Made by a program: the position numbers and the translations under genes. This document shows positions 1 through 4,880 of a stretch of 7,291 nucleotides of DNA, one piece after another. Numbering within the stretch: position 1 is the stretch's first letter; each line of letters begins with the position of its first letter. The DNA comes from JBAQMG01 sp049302575 (GTDB lineage Bacteria > Bacillota > Desulfitobacteriia > Desulfitobacteriales > Desulfitobacteriaceae). A model generated the notes under the pieces. That model ran no database searches. It was not told the origin of the DNA and saw only the letters and a list, made by a program, of their open reading frames with translations. The stretch lies in contig JBAQMG010000120.1 in assembly GCA_049302575.1 (NCBI GenBank), positions 1-7,291 of the forward strand, in the 5' to 3' direction.

Positions 1-1054
1 CAATAGCAGTATTAAGGTCTGTTTGCAAAGCTTTAGCAACGGTAGTCATCGCAGTATTGTTAGTATAGGCAGCAGTCGTAGTTACCTGCATGGTCACACC
101 ATTAATATTGATATTGAATTTACTGCCTGCTGCAACAGTAGTACCATTGTAATTATCAGTACCGCTAATACCACCAGTAGCACTCGCTGTAGTCAGCAGT
201 GTATCCAATACCGAGCCGCCAGCGCCACCCGTGGTAAGTTTGATTTCCGAAGCAGAGCCGTTCGAACCGCTGGCAATAACCAAGCTGCCTCCTGCAGAGG
301 CATAACCAGTAACATGAGCCACATTAGAGCCACTAGCATCAATAGCAGCATTGATTTGGCTGATAATCAAGCTGGCTGCCGCCGTTCTCGAGGTAGCATT
401 GCCGCTAGTGCCAAGCCCGCTGTTAATAGTATTTTGCTGGGTTGAAGTGAGATTTTGCCAATTAACGGTAATATTGGTACCGTCAATATTAATCGTCTCT
501 GCCTTAAAGGTAGCGGCAGCAATTGCTGTAAGACCCGCCATAGAAGCACCAGCAGTCATTATTGCATTGGTCAACTTACCAACCACTGCGCCAGTAGTCC
601 CGCTTTGACCAGTTGTAAGACCAGCTGCACCGGCTATACTTCCATCAAGCAGGTTTTTGGTGTTAAATTGGGTGGTGTTACCGATGCGGTCGATTTCGCT
701 CTTGAGCTGTTTGAACTCATCGCTCATTGCAGCGTTGTCGTTGCTGGTGTTAGTGCCGTTGCTACCCTGAACAGCCAATTCACGCATACGTTGAAGAATG
801 CTAGTGGTTTCACTTAGAGCACCTTCAGCGGTGGCCGCCAAAGTAATACCCGTTTGTGCATTACTGGAAGCTTGGTTCAAGCCACTGATCTGACCACGCA
901 TTTTTTCGGAAATGGACAGACCCGCTGCATCATCCGCGGCACTGTTGATCCGCATTCCCGAAGACAGTTTTGCCAGGGAGGCCTGTGTGGCCTTTTCGTT
1001 TATCCCCAACTGGCGAGTGGTGTTGAGAGAAGCAATATTATGATTGATAATCAT
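1..1054 (-). CDS. fliC: Flagellin, N-terminal part (3' end outside window)
   Basis: This is the filament subunit, exported through the flagellar type III apparatus and polymerised beyond FlgK/FlgL. Translating down from the ATG at 1054 gives 351 uninterrupted codons before the window edge. Residues 1-140 form the conserved D0/D1 helical region: start MIINHNIASLNTTRQLGIN, then LSSGMRINSAADDAAGLSI (about 31-49), then LQRMRELAVQGSNGT (about 87-101), which is the segment TLR5 senses in many flagellins, and later NTKNLLDGS. From about residue 140 the protein is rich in Ala, Gly, Thr and Ser, as in the variable surface domains. FNININGVT at 313-321 resembles the flagellin IN (hook-like) motif. The C-terminal D1/D0 half is missing because of the edge, not by truncation. 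The start is fixed by AAGGAGG at 1064-1070. A sigma-28-type promoter and putative CsrA sites lie upstream. Identity is very secure; the choice of symbol (hag or fliC) is arbitrary. Confidence 0.97.
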   Translation of the reverse strand, partial: MIINHNIASLNTTRQLGINEKATQASLAKLSSGMRINSAADDAAGLSISEKMRGQISGLNQASSNAQTGITLAATAEGALSETTSILQRMRELAVQGSNGTNTSNDNAAMSDEFKQLKSEIDRIGNTTQFNTKNLLDGSIAGAAGLTTGQSGTTGAVVGKLTNAIMTAGASMAGLTAIAAATFKAETINIDGTNITVNWQNLTSTQQNTINSGLGTSGNATSRTAAASLIISQINAAIDASGSNVAHVTGYASAGGSLVIASGSNGSASEIKLTTGGAGGSVLDTLLTTASATGGISGTDNYNGTTVAAGSKFNININGVTMQVTTTAAYTNNTAMTTVAKALQTDLNTAI

Positions 1055-1060
1055 GGTTTT

Positions 1061-1070
1061 ATTCCTCCTT
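1061..1070 (-). promoter_or_regulatory. Flagellin Shine-Dalgarno overlapping a probable CsrA site
   Basis: The minus strand reads AAGGAGGAAT, ending 6 nt before the flagellin ATG. It is a near-perfect ribosome binding site. It also holds two GGA triplets (1066-1068 and 1063-1065) in the context CAAGGA, which matches the core of the CsrA consensus (CARGGA). In B. subtilis CsrA represses hag by binding a site that overlaps the Shine-Dalgarno; the same arrangement is inferred here. Confidence 0.75.
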
Positions 1071-1081
1071 GATTTTTACAT

Positions 1082-1097
1082 CAGGCATCCTTGCCCG
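1082..1097 (-). promoter_or_regulatory. Leader hairpin presenting GGA in its loop, probable CsrA site
   Basis: The flagellin leader reads CGGGCAAGGATGCCTG. It folds into a six-pair stem (one G-U pair) closed by the tetraloop AGGA. The element contains CAAGGAUG, the core of the SELEX-derived CsrA consensus RUACARGGAUGU, displayed in a loop as CsrA prefers. Its GGA is about 22 nt upstream of the first GGA in the Shine-Dalgarno, a distance suited to bridging by one CsrA dimer. Binding is inferred, not shown. Confidence 0.65.
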
Positions 1098-1174
1098 ATT
1101 TATCGATGTCCTCCAGCTTATCTCTCCCTCCGGCCGGTTGGAAGATAGTCAGCTGTTTGACATGTACACTTTAT

Positions 1175-1201
1175 ATATCGAGAGGTTGGTGAGAAAACTT
1201 A
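1175..1201 (-). promoter_or_regulatory. Sigma-28/sigma-D-type promoter of the flagellin gene
   Basis: The minus strand carries TAAGTTTT (1201-1194), an 11-nt spacer, then CTCGATAT (1182-1175). The enteric sigma-28 consensus is TAAAGTTT-N11-GCCGATAA, and B. subtilis sigma-D prefers a -10 box ending CCGATAT. The spacing is exact, with 6 of 8 matches in the -35 box and 6 of 8 to the Bacillus-type -10 box. Transcription would begin near 1167, giving a leader of about 113 nt. The encoded FlgM would control this promoter through the sigma factor. Confidence 0.75.
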
Positions 1202-1222
1202 AGGAGTTTGAGAAAGTTTTTT

Positions 1223-1249
1223 GGGTAAAAGGGGTAAAAGGGGTAAAAG
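1223..1249. repeat. Three tandem copies of a 9-bp unit GGGTAAAAG
   Basis: On the plus strand GGGTAAAAG occurs three times without change (1223-1231, 1232-1240, 1241-1249) and runs directly into GGGTCAGACCCC. The array sits 21 bp upstream of the flagellin -35 box and beyond the toxin gene. Perfect identity of the copies suggests recent expansion. It lies outside the promoter spacer, so copy-number change would not directly alter promoter spacing. Confidence 0.9.
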
Positions 1250-1261
1250 GGGTCAGACCCC
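1249..1261 (-). terminator. GC-rich palindrome, possible terminator of the toxin-antitoxin transcript
   Basis: The minus strand reads GGGGTCTGACCCC followed by TTTTACCCC. GGGGT pairs with ACCCC around a 3-nt loop, and four T residues follow. It lies 64 bp past the toxin stop codon and upstream of the flagellin promoter, where a terminator would insulate the two units. The T-run is short, so termination may be weak. The same sequence could instead be a REP-like mobile palindrome. Confidence 0.45.
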
Positions 1262-1324
1262 AACACACTCTAGTTTGCACCAATTTCCTGATTGGCAACA
1301 TATTAAGCATAGCCAACTCCGATT

Positions 1325-1741
1325 CTACCAATTGCTTGGTCTGTCATGCCTGATATCTAACCGTTTATAATGCTTATCCCAAGTAACCACATCCTCCGGG
1401 GGGTTAGCTTTAGCATGTGCCGCAATATAAGCATCCACAAAATCAACCTTTTTAACGGAAAAATCAAGCAGTGCTTGTTGTACGACAGCTTTTTCCTCAG
1501 TTTCAACACCAATTGCATTAGTGAATTTCAACAAGGCCTCTGAAATGTCTGCTGGTTGTGCTTCGTAAAAGGACTCTAATACCCAACAACACTCGGCCAC
1601 AACTATGGCAGACAAGCGCAAACCTAATTCTCCCATCTCGACTTTTAGAATCAGATCTTCAGCTCCCTGTGCCATCTCTTGGGGATCACCCGTAATAATT
1701 CGGATGATTACATTAGTGTCCAACCAAAGTCTCCTCGCCAA
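1325..1741 (-). CDS. vapC: PIN-domain toxin (VapC-type ribonuclease)
   Basis: This is a 138-residue protein with a full set of PIN acidic residues: D8 in WLDTNVIIR, E50 in VVAE, D103 in VDFVDAYIAA and D122 in VVTWDKHYKRL. PIN toxins are Mg2+/Mn2+-dependent endoribonucleases, commonly cutting tRNA or rRNA. The length is normal for VapC and no key residue is missing, so it looks functional. The start is TTG (1741-1739), directly after the antitoxin stop TAG. It is supported by GGAGG at 1754-1750, 8 nt away, and by the placement of D8 near the N-terminus. The rare start and zero-gap junction imply translation coupled to, and lower than, the antitoxin. The RNA target cannot be read from the sequence. 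The gene pair interrupts the usual csrA-flagellin neighbourhood. Confidence 0.88.
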   Translation of the reverse strand: MARRLWLDTNVIIRIITGDPQEMAQGAEDLILKVEMGELGLRLSAIVVAECCWVLESFYEAQPADISEALLKFTNAIGVETEEKAVVQQALLDFSVKKVDFVDAYIAAHAKANPPEDVVTWDKHYKRLDIRHDRPSNW

Positions 1742-2053
1742 CTATCCTTCCTCCCCATCCTTTAACTCTTTCTGTGCCATCTTCTCATACACTTCTTGCC
1801 TGATTTCATCAACTGGTTTAAATGACTTATCTGTTTTTAGAATCCCAAATAGTTCCGTAATACGTTGTCGCTTAACAACTTCAACCTTAACTTCACCGTT
1901 TTTCTCAGCAATAAATGTCAACTGATCTCCCTCACCAATACTTAGCTTTTTTCGTATTTCTATAGGGATAACTATTTGCCCACGGCTAGATATTCTGCTC
2001 GTAGCCTTTACTACGCTGTGTGCTTGATCGTCAGAAAACTCAATTATGCTCAT
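1742..2053 (-). CDS. vapB: AbrB/SpoVT-fold antitoxin of the PIN toxin
   Basis: This is a 103-residue protein. Residues about 17-50 carry the swapped-hairpin DNA-binding fold, with TSRISSRGQIVIPIEIRKKL followed by GEGDQL. Residues about 60-103 are charged and helical (KRQRITELFGILK, then VDEIRQEVYEKMAQKE), the region expected to wrap and block the toxin. It lies immediately before the PIN gene. Antitoxins of this type usually bind their own promoter alone or with toxin, so autorepression at 2099-2127 is inferred. The ATG at 2053 is preceded by AAAGGGG at 2067-2061, 7 nt away. The N-terminal 16 residues before the fold are longer than in many relatives, but no other Met or strong start is available. 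A stand-alone AbrB-like regulator is less likely given the adjacent toxin. Confidence 0.87.
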   Translation of the reverse strand: MSIIEFSDDQAHSVVKATSRISSRGQIVIPIEIRKKLSIGEGDQLTFIAEKNGEVKVEVVKRQRITELFGILKTDKSFKPVDEIRQEVYEKMAQKELKDGEEG

Positions 2054-2065
2054 TTGGCAGCCCCT

Positions 2066-2081
2066 TTACTTACTTACTTAC
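2066..2081. repeat. Tetranucleotide repeat (TTAC)4 in the toxin-antitoxin leader
   Basis: On the plus strand TTAC is repeated four times without change. On the transcribed strand this is (GTAA)4, ending at the Shine-Dalgarno AAAGGGG of the antitoxin. It falls between the predicted transcription start and the ribosome binding site, so slippage would change leader length but not the reading frame. Confidence 0.85.
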
Positions 2082-2098
2082 TTTTAAGTCTTATTTAT

Positions 2099-2127
2099 AT
2101 ATTAATCTTACCTATCTGAATTGTCAA
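2099..2127 (-). promoter_or_regulatory. Sigma-A-type promoter of the toxin-antitoxin module
   Basis: The minus strand has a perfect TTGACA -35 box (2127-2122), a 17-nt spacer, and TAATAT (2104-2099) as the -10 box, 4 of 6 to consensus. The region is AT-rich and lies just past the csrA terminator. The leader to the antitoxin ATG would be about 40 nt. The antitoxin probably binds in or near this stretch, but I see no clean operator palindrome. Confidence 0.75.
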
Positions 2128-2163
2128 ATATTATCATTAAGCTTATCACTTATGTTGATAATT

Positions 2164-2200
2164 AAAAAAGAAGTAAGCTGCAACTTGCACCTTACTTCTT
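2164..2200 (-). terminator. Intrinsic terminator of the flagellar operon, overlapping the csrA stop
   Basis: The transcript reads AAGAAGTAAG (2200-2191) and later CTTACTTCTT (2177-2168), a perfect 10-bp stem. After a G-G mismatch the stem continues with TGCA/TGCA around an AGT loop. It runs into T residues (TTCTTTTTT), giving a standard rho-independent terminator. The csrA stop TAA and its last two Lys codons lie in the 5' arm, so a ribosome finishing csrA would cover part of the stem. Confidence 0.9.
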
Positions 2201-2425
2201 GATTGGTAATCCTTTCAGCTTATCCAACTCCGATAAATCATTAGGCACGGCAGCTCGTTTATTTTCGGCCGCGATAGCATCGAAAATCTCACCACGGTAA
2301 ATCTTGATTTCTTTCGGAGCCTCAATGCTCAGACGGACGCTATCGCCTTTGATACTGACCACCGTCACCACGATGTGGTCACCGATGACAATTCGCTCGC
2401 CAACCTTGCGGGTTAGTGCCAACAT
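2192..2425 (-). CDS. csrA: CsrA, RNA-binding post-transcriptional regulator
   Basis: This is a 77-residue homodimeric regulator that binds GGA motifs in mRNA leaders. It aligns without gaps to CsrA through residue 60, with MLALTRKVGE at the start (L4, R6) and IEAPKEIKIYRGEI carrying R44, the main RNA-contact residues. N55, which from memory is needed for FliW to antagonise B. subtilis CsrA, is conserved in AENKRAA. The C-terminal tail after residue 58 is longer than in enteric CsrA, as in other Firmicutes whose CsrA is controlled by FliW. The ATG is 1 nt past the fliW stop, with GGGGGAAAG as ribosome binding site, so the two are translationally coupled. The probable target, the flagellin leader, lies about 1.1 kb downstream. 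Confidence 0.97.
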   Translation of the reverse strand: MLALTRKVGERIVIGDHIVVTVVSIKGDSVRLSIEAPKEIKIYRGEIFDAIAAENKRAAVPNDLSELDKLKGLPIKK

Positions 2426-2426
2426 C

Positions 2427-2885
2427 TTACTTTCCCCCTTGGACAGCTTCTTGCGGCAAGCCGTCAGGAAACAGTTTGTGACAGATTGAATACTCCGGCT
2501 TGTTCAGAATGACCTGCCTACCAGTATGGTTGATCCCATTGATTACCAAGGGTGCCAAGAGGTTCACCGTCATATCGGCCAGTTTTCCTTTCACAGTAGA
2601 GATCAAAAATACCCGGGGTGGATTTTCCCGGGAAAGCTCCAGTTCCTTAGCAACTTCATCCTCCAAGACAAATTCATAGTCATCGAAAAAAGAAAAAGGA
2701 TCAGCCAATAAGAAAGTCAAATTGGCTTCTGTTGTCGACTGCAGAAAGGAGAAAGGACTTTCTGTACCATGCAGCAGATAGACAAAAGTCTTTTCATCAG
2801 GAAAACCAGGGATTCCGTGGGGAAAGTTGATTAATTGCTCTTCTGCCACTTCTAATTCACCAAATCTGGTTGACTCTATTTTCAT
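2427..2885 (-). CDS. fliW: FliW, flagellar assembly factor and CsrA antagonist
   Basis: This is a 152-residue protein. In B. subtilis FliW binds either flagellin or CsrA. When cytoplasmic flagellin is used up by export, FliW is freed, binds CsrA allosterically and lifts repression of flagellin translation. Family signs are the start MKIESTRFGELEV, the segment INFPHGIPGFPDEKTFVYL, a central LLADPFSFFDDYEF, and a late block VNLLAPLVIN with GRQVIL. I chose the ATG at 2885, not the ATG 27 nt upstream (2912), because AGGAGG lies just before it and homologues begin at MKI. It is tightly linked to csrA by a 1-nt gap. The product is cytoplasmic with no signal peptide. Confidence 0.95.
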   Translation of the reverse strand: MKIESTRFGELEVAEEQLINFPHGIPGFPDEKTFVYLLHGTESPFSFLQSTTEANLTFLLADPFSFFDDYEFVLEDEVAKELELSRENPPRVFLISTVKGKLADMTVNLLAPLVINGINHTGRQVILNKPEYSICHKLFPDGLPQEAVQGGK

Positions 2886-2932
2886 AGTATTGCCTCCTGT
2901 GGGATATATCATAACGTATGGTCAGGCGCTCT

Positions 2933-3481
2933 TCAGGCCTTAACATCCACTACTGATATCTCAATACCGGGGTATTGAGTGACTCGAATATCGACACTCC
3001 CGGGCTGGTACTCCCCTTGGACAGTGCCTGGTTGTATGTTAAAGTTTACTTTTCCCGCGCTGGGGTTGAATTGAACCGGATTAGCTTGATATTGAATGTT
3101 AGGCGCGTCGATATGTGCCCAAGTAATACTAGGGGCTTCAGAACGGGTGGATTCGGCGGCTATGCTGGCAAGCGCATTTGACTTATTCTCAATCCGAGTC
3201 AATTGGCGGCCTTCTTTGACAATTCGGGTGATCGTACCCATGACAGCTTGCTTACCAAGTGCGGCGTTGTCCCGGGCAAAGTCGGCGTTGTTCTTAAGAC
3301 CGATGGAGTACCGACAGGGCGTCTGGTCGATAGTCAGTTCCCCGCGGGGTTGACGAATCTCCAACGTCGCCGGTGTCGTCTCCATTTGCAGCACAGGCCG
3401 AGTGGATTGCTGGTTTAACCAAGCATTTTGAAGGGTATATGCCAGACGAATGGACTGGGTAGAAATGTTGATTCGGAGCAT
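2933..3481 (-). CDS. DUF6470 (YviE-like) protein of unknown function
   Basis: This 182-residue protein matches, by position and character, YviE of B. subtilis, found between flgL and fliW there. No biochemical role is established that I know of. The N-terminal half has the family style of short beta-prone repeats rich in P, T and Q (TPATLEIRQPRGELTIDQTP at about 36-55). Residues 62-90 look helical and contain ALGKQAVMGTITRIVKEG. The C-terminal third is again beta-prone with NPVQFNPSAGKVNFNIQPG. No signal peptide or membrane segment is visible, so the protein is cytoplasmic or exported by the flagellar apparatus. The ATG lies 5 nt after the flaG stop. The ribosome binding site is weak (AGG inside the end of flaG), which suggests coupling to flaG translation. 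A 47-nt gap precedes fliW. Confidence 0.82.
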   Translation of the reverse strand: MLRINISTQSIRLAYTLQNAWLNQQSTRPVLQMETTPATLEIRQPRGELTIDQTPCRYSIGLKNNADFARDNAALGKQAVMGTITRIVKEGRQLTRIENKSNALASIAAESTRSEAPSITWAHIDAPNIQYQANPVQFNPSAGKVNFNIQPGTVQGEYQPGSVDIRVTQYPGIEISVVDVKA

Positions 3482-3486
3482 ATGCG

Positions 3487-3855
3487 CTAAACCTGTTTAT
3501 CGAACATCATACTAGCCATTTGGCTGAAAGAACTCAAGCTATCCAACAAGCGCTTGGGCGGAATTTCATCCAGAACTTCGCCGCTTGCCTGATCAATAAG
3601 CTTGACCATAATGCGCTGGGATTTTTCATGAACACTAAACTCCAAGCGCTTATCGATAATTCCCATGAGGCGATTGAGCCTTTCAGCTGCTTTTTCCACT
3701 TGCTCACGCGGTATCTCTTCACGGGCAGAGGGAATTTCTTGCTTACGATTAACAACTTTACGAGAAATCTCTTGGGAACGTTCCAGCTTTTGCCCGGGAA
3801 AGGCATCCATTGGAAGTATAGTGGACTGGGTATTGGGTTGAATAGGATTAAACAT
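3487..3855 (-). CDS. flaG: FlaG family flagellar protein
   Basis: This is a 122-residue protein. The C-terminal domain (about residues 52-120) shows the FlaG pattern: a helix EQVEKAAERLNRLMGIIDKR, then LEFSVHEKSQRIMVKLID, then GEVLDEIPPKRLLD and a final amphipathic helix. The N-terminal 50 residues are polar, Pro-rich and probably disordered. In several bacteria FlaG influences filament length and often sits beside flagellin and fliD; its mechanism is not settled. The ATG is preceded by AAGGAGGG. It follows flgL after 124 nt, unlike B. subtilis, where flaG (yvyC) lies on the far side of hag next to fliD. This rearrangement is the main difference in the flagellar order here. It probably shares the operon transcript. 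Confidence 0.88.
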   Translation of the reverse strand: MFNPIQPNTQSTILPMDAFPGQKLERSQEISRKVVNRKQEIPSAREEIPREQVEKAAERLNRLMGIIDKRLEFSVHEKSQRIMVKLIDQASGEVLDEIPPKRLLDSLSSFSQMASMMFDKQV

Positions 3856-3889
3856 TGTTAAGCCCTCCTTCTTACAGGGTAAGTTGGTG

Positions 3890-3935
3890 GTTAATCAAAC
3901 TATAAGATCCGCTATCCTTAGATGGTTTGATTAAC
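3890..3935 (-). repeat. Intergenic inverted repeat between flgL and flaG
   Basis: GTTAATCAAAC (3890-3900) and GTTTGATTAAC (3925-3935) are perfect 11-bp inverted arms. The transcript loop can form a further short stem, TAAGGAT with ATCTTA, with one bulged G. No T-run follows on the minus strand, so it does not look like an intrinsic terminator. An RNA processing, stability or attenuation role inside the operon is possible. A related third arm lies at 3963-3973. Confidence 0.8.
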
Positions 3936-3962
3936 ACTTAGTGAATCCTTGACTGAGCTGGT

Positions 3963-3973
3963 GTTAAACAAAC
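3963..3973 (-). repeat. Third arm related to the flgL-flaG inverted repeat
   Basis: GTTAAACAAAC differs from the 3890-3900 arm at one base, and the match extends through TAT to 13 of 14. It begins 6 nt after the flgL stop in the transcript. It can pair 10 of 11 with the 3925-3935 arm, in competition with the perfect partner at 3890-3900. Confidence 0.65.
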
Positions 3974-3979
3974 TATCCT

Positions 3980-4867
3980 CTACCTCATAAAATCAACTAA
4001 CGACGTTTGGATAATCTGAGCCCCAACGGATAATGCCGCCTTGTAGGTATTTTGCTTATTGGTAAAATCCGTAATTGTTTTAGCCATATCCGCATCTAGA
4101 ATACTTGAAAGGTTCGTTTGCAGATTGATTGATGTGGAATCTAATTGGTCTCGAATTGCCGTCACCCGGTTAGTGCGCGCCCCCAAGTCTGCTTGTATAG
4201 CTAAAACATTATCAATATTCCCGTCGATATTCTTTAAGGCATCCTGAATACCAGTTGCATCGTCGGTCTTAAGTGCCGTACTTAAATTACTCAAGGTATC
4301 AAGTATCCCCGGGACACCCGTGCTAGGAGTTTTAAACAAGGTTTGACCATTTACAGAAATGGGGAGAGATAAATTATTTCCTACTTCAAACATTATAGCC
4401 TGATTATTTCCCTGCCACGTTCCATCTGATTTTACCAGTTCAAGATTCGTTTGCGTACCAGAGAAAATATATTTTGACCCAACTTGAGTATTAGCCATCA
4501 TCTTGAGTTGTTCTGAAATTTGATACACTTCGTCAGCCACGGCCTTTTTATCCGCAACGGCTAAGGTTCCATTGGCGCCCTCTACCGTAAGCTCCCTTAC
4601 GCGTTGTAGCATCGACGTCATTCCCGAGAGGGTACTATCCGTCGTATTCATAAATGACAACGCCTCATCAGCATTGTTCTTCCACTGCTCCACAGCAGAA
4701 ATATTGCTCTTCATGCGTAAGGCATTTTGAATTCCTACGGGATCATCAGAAGGCTTCGTGATTCGAAGACCGGAAGATAGCTGATTTTGTAAATCAGCTA
4801 TTTTCCCTTGGGATGACTCCAAATTGCGCAAGAGGTTTTGACTGAGCATATTATTGGTAATCCGCAT
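3980..4867 (-). CDS. flgL: FlgL, hook-filament junction protein (HAP3)
   Basis: This 295-residue protein is exported by the flagellar apparatus and forms the ring between FlgK and the flagellin filament. The N-terminal flagellin-like helices include MRITNNMLSQNLLRNLESSQ and LSSGLRITKPSDDPVGI (about 31-47), followed by LQRVRELTVEGANGT and SKYIFSGTQT. The C-terminal helix (about 226-295) contains LDADMAKTITDFTNKQNTY and ends SLVDFMR. The short middle domain and the length near 300 separate it from flagellin. The ATG follows flgK by 13 nt, and its AAGGAG site overlaps the flgK stop, so expression of the two junction proteins is coupled. FlgN encoded upstream is the expected chaperone for both. 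Confidence 0.97.
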   Translation of the reverse strand: MRITNNMLSQNLLRNLESSQGKIADLQNQLSSGLRITKPSDDPVGIQNALRMKSNISAVEQWKNNADEALSFMNTTDSTLSGMTSMLQRVRELTVEGANGTLAVADKKAVADEVYQISEQLKMMANTQVGSKYIFSGTQTNLELVKSDGTWQGNNQAIMFEVGNNLSLPISVNGQTLFKTPSTGVPGILDTLSNLSTALKTDDATGIQDALKNIDGNIDNVLAIQADLGARTNRVTAIRDQLDSTSINLQTNLSSILDADMAKTITDFTNKQNTYKAALSVGAQIIQTSLVDFMR

Positions 4868-4880
4868 CCTCTATCTCTCC

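Noticed and set aside
23..445. Open frames on the plus strand across the flagellin gene (also 351-608, 455-817, 854-1072)
   Set aside because: They are antisense to an intact conserved flagellin frame, lack ribosome binding sites and have compositions that mirror the Ala/Thr/Gly-rich coding strand.
1280..1295. CCAAT/ATTGG hairpin after the toxin gene as a terminator
   Set aside because: The stem is only 5 bp and no T-run follows. The palindrome at 1249-1261 is a better candidate.
1149..1331. 60-codon minus-strand frame across the flagellin promoter and the 9-bp repeats
   Set aside because: Its PFTPFTPFT stretch is just the translated tandem repeat. It overlaps the promoter and toxin stop and has no ribosome binding site.
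1605..1925. 106-codon plus-strand frame across the toxin-antitoxin junction
   Set aside because: It is antisense to both the PIN and AbrB genes, which have clear motifs, and has no recognisable domain.
2886..2912. Nine-residue N-terminal extension of FliW from the upstream ATG
   Set aside because: The strong AGGAGG site lies inside the extension and serves the ATG at 2885, and FliW proteins begin at the MKI motif.
3890..3935. Inverted repeat as an intrinsic terminator after flgL
   Set aside because: No T-run follows on the minus strand, and the stem is AT-rich. The downstream genes have no obvious promoter of their own in the gap.
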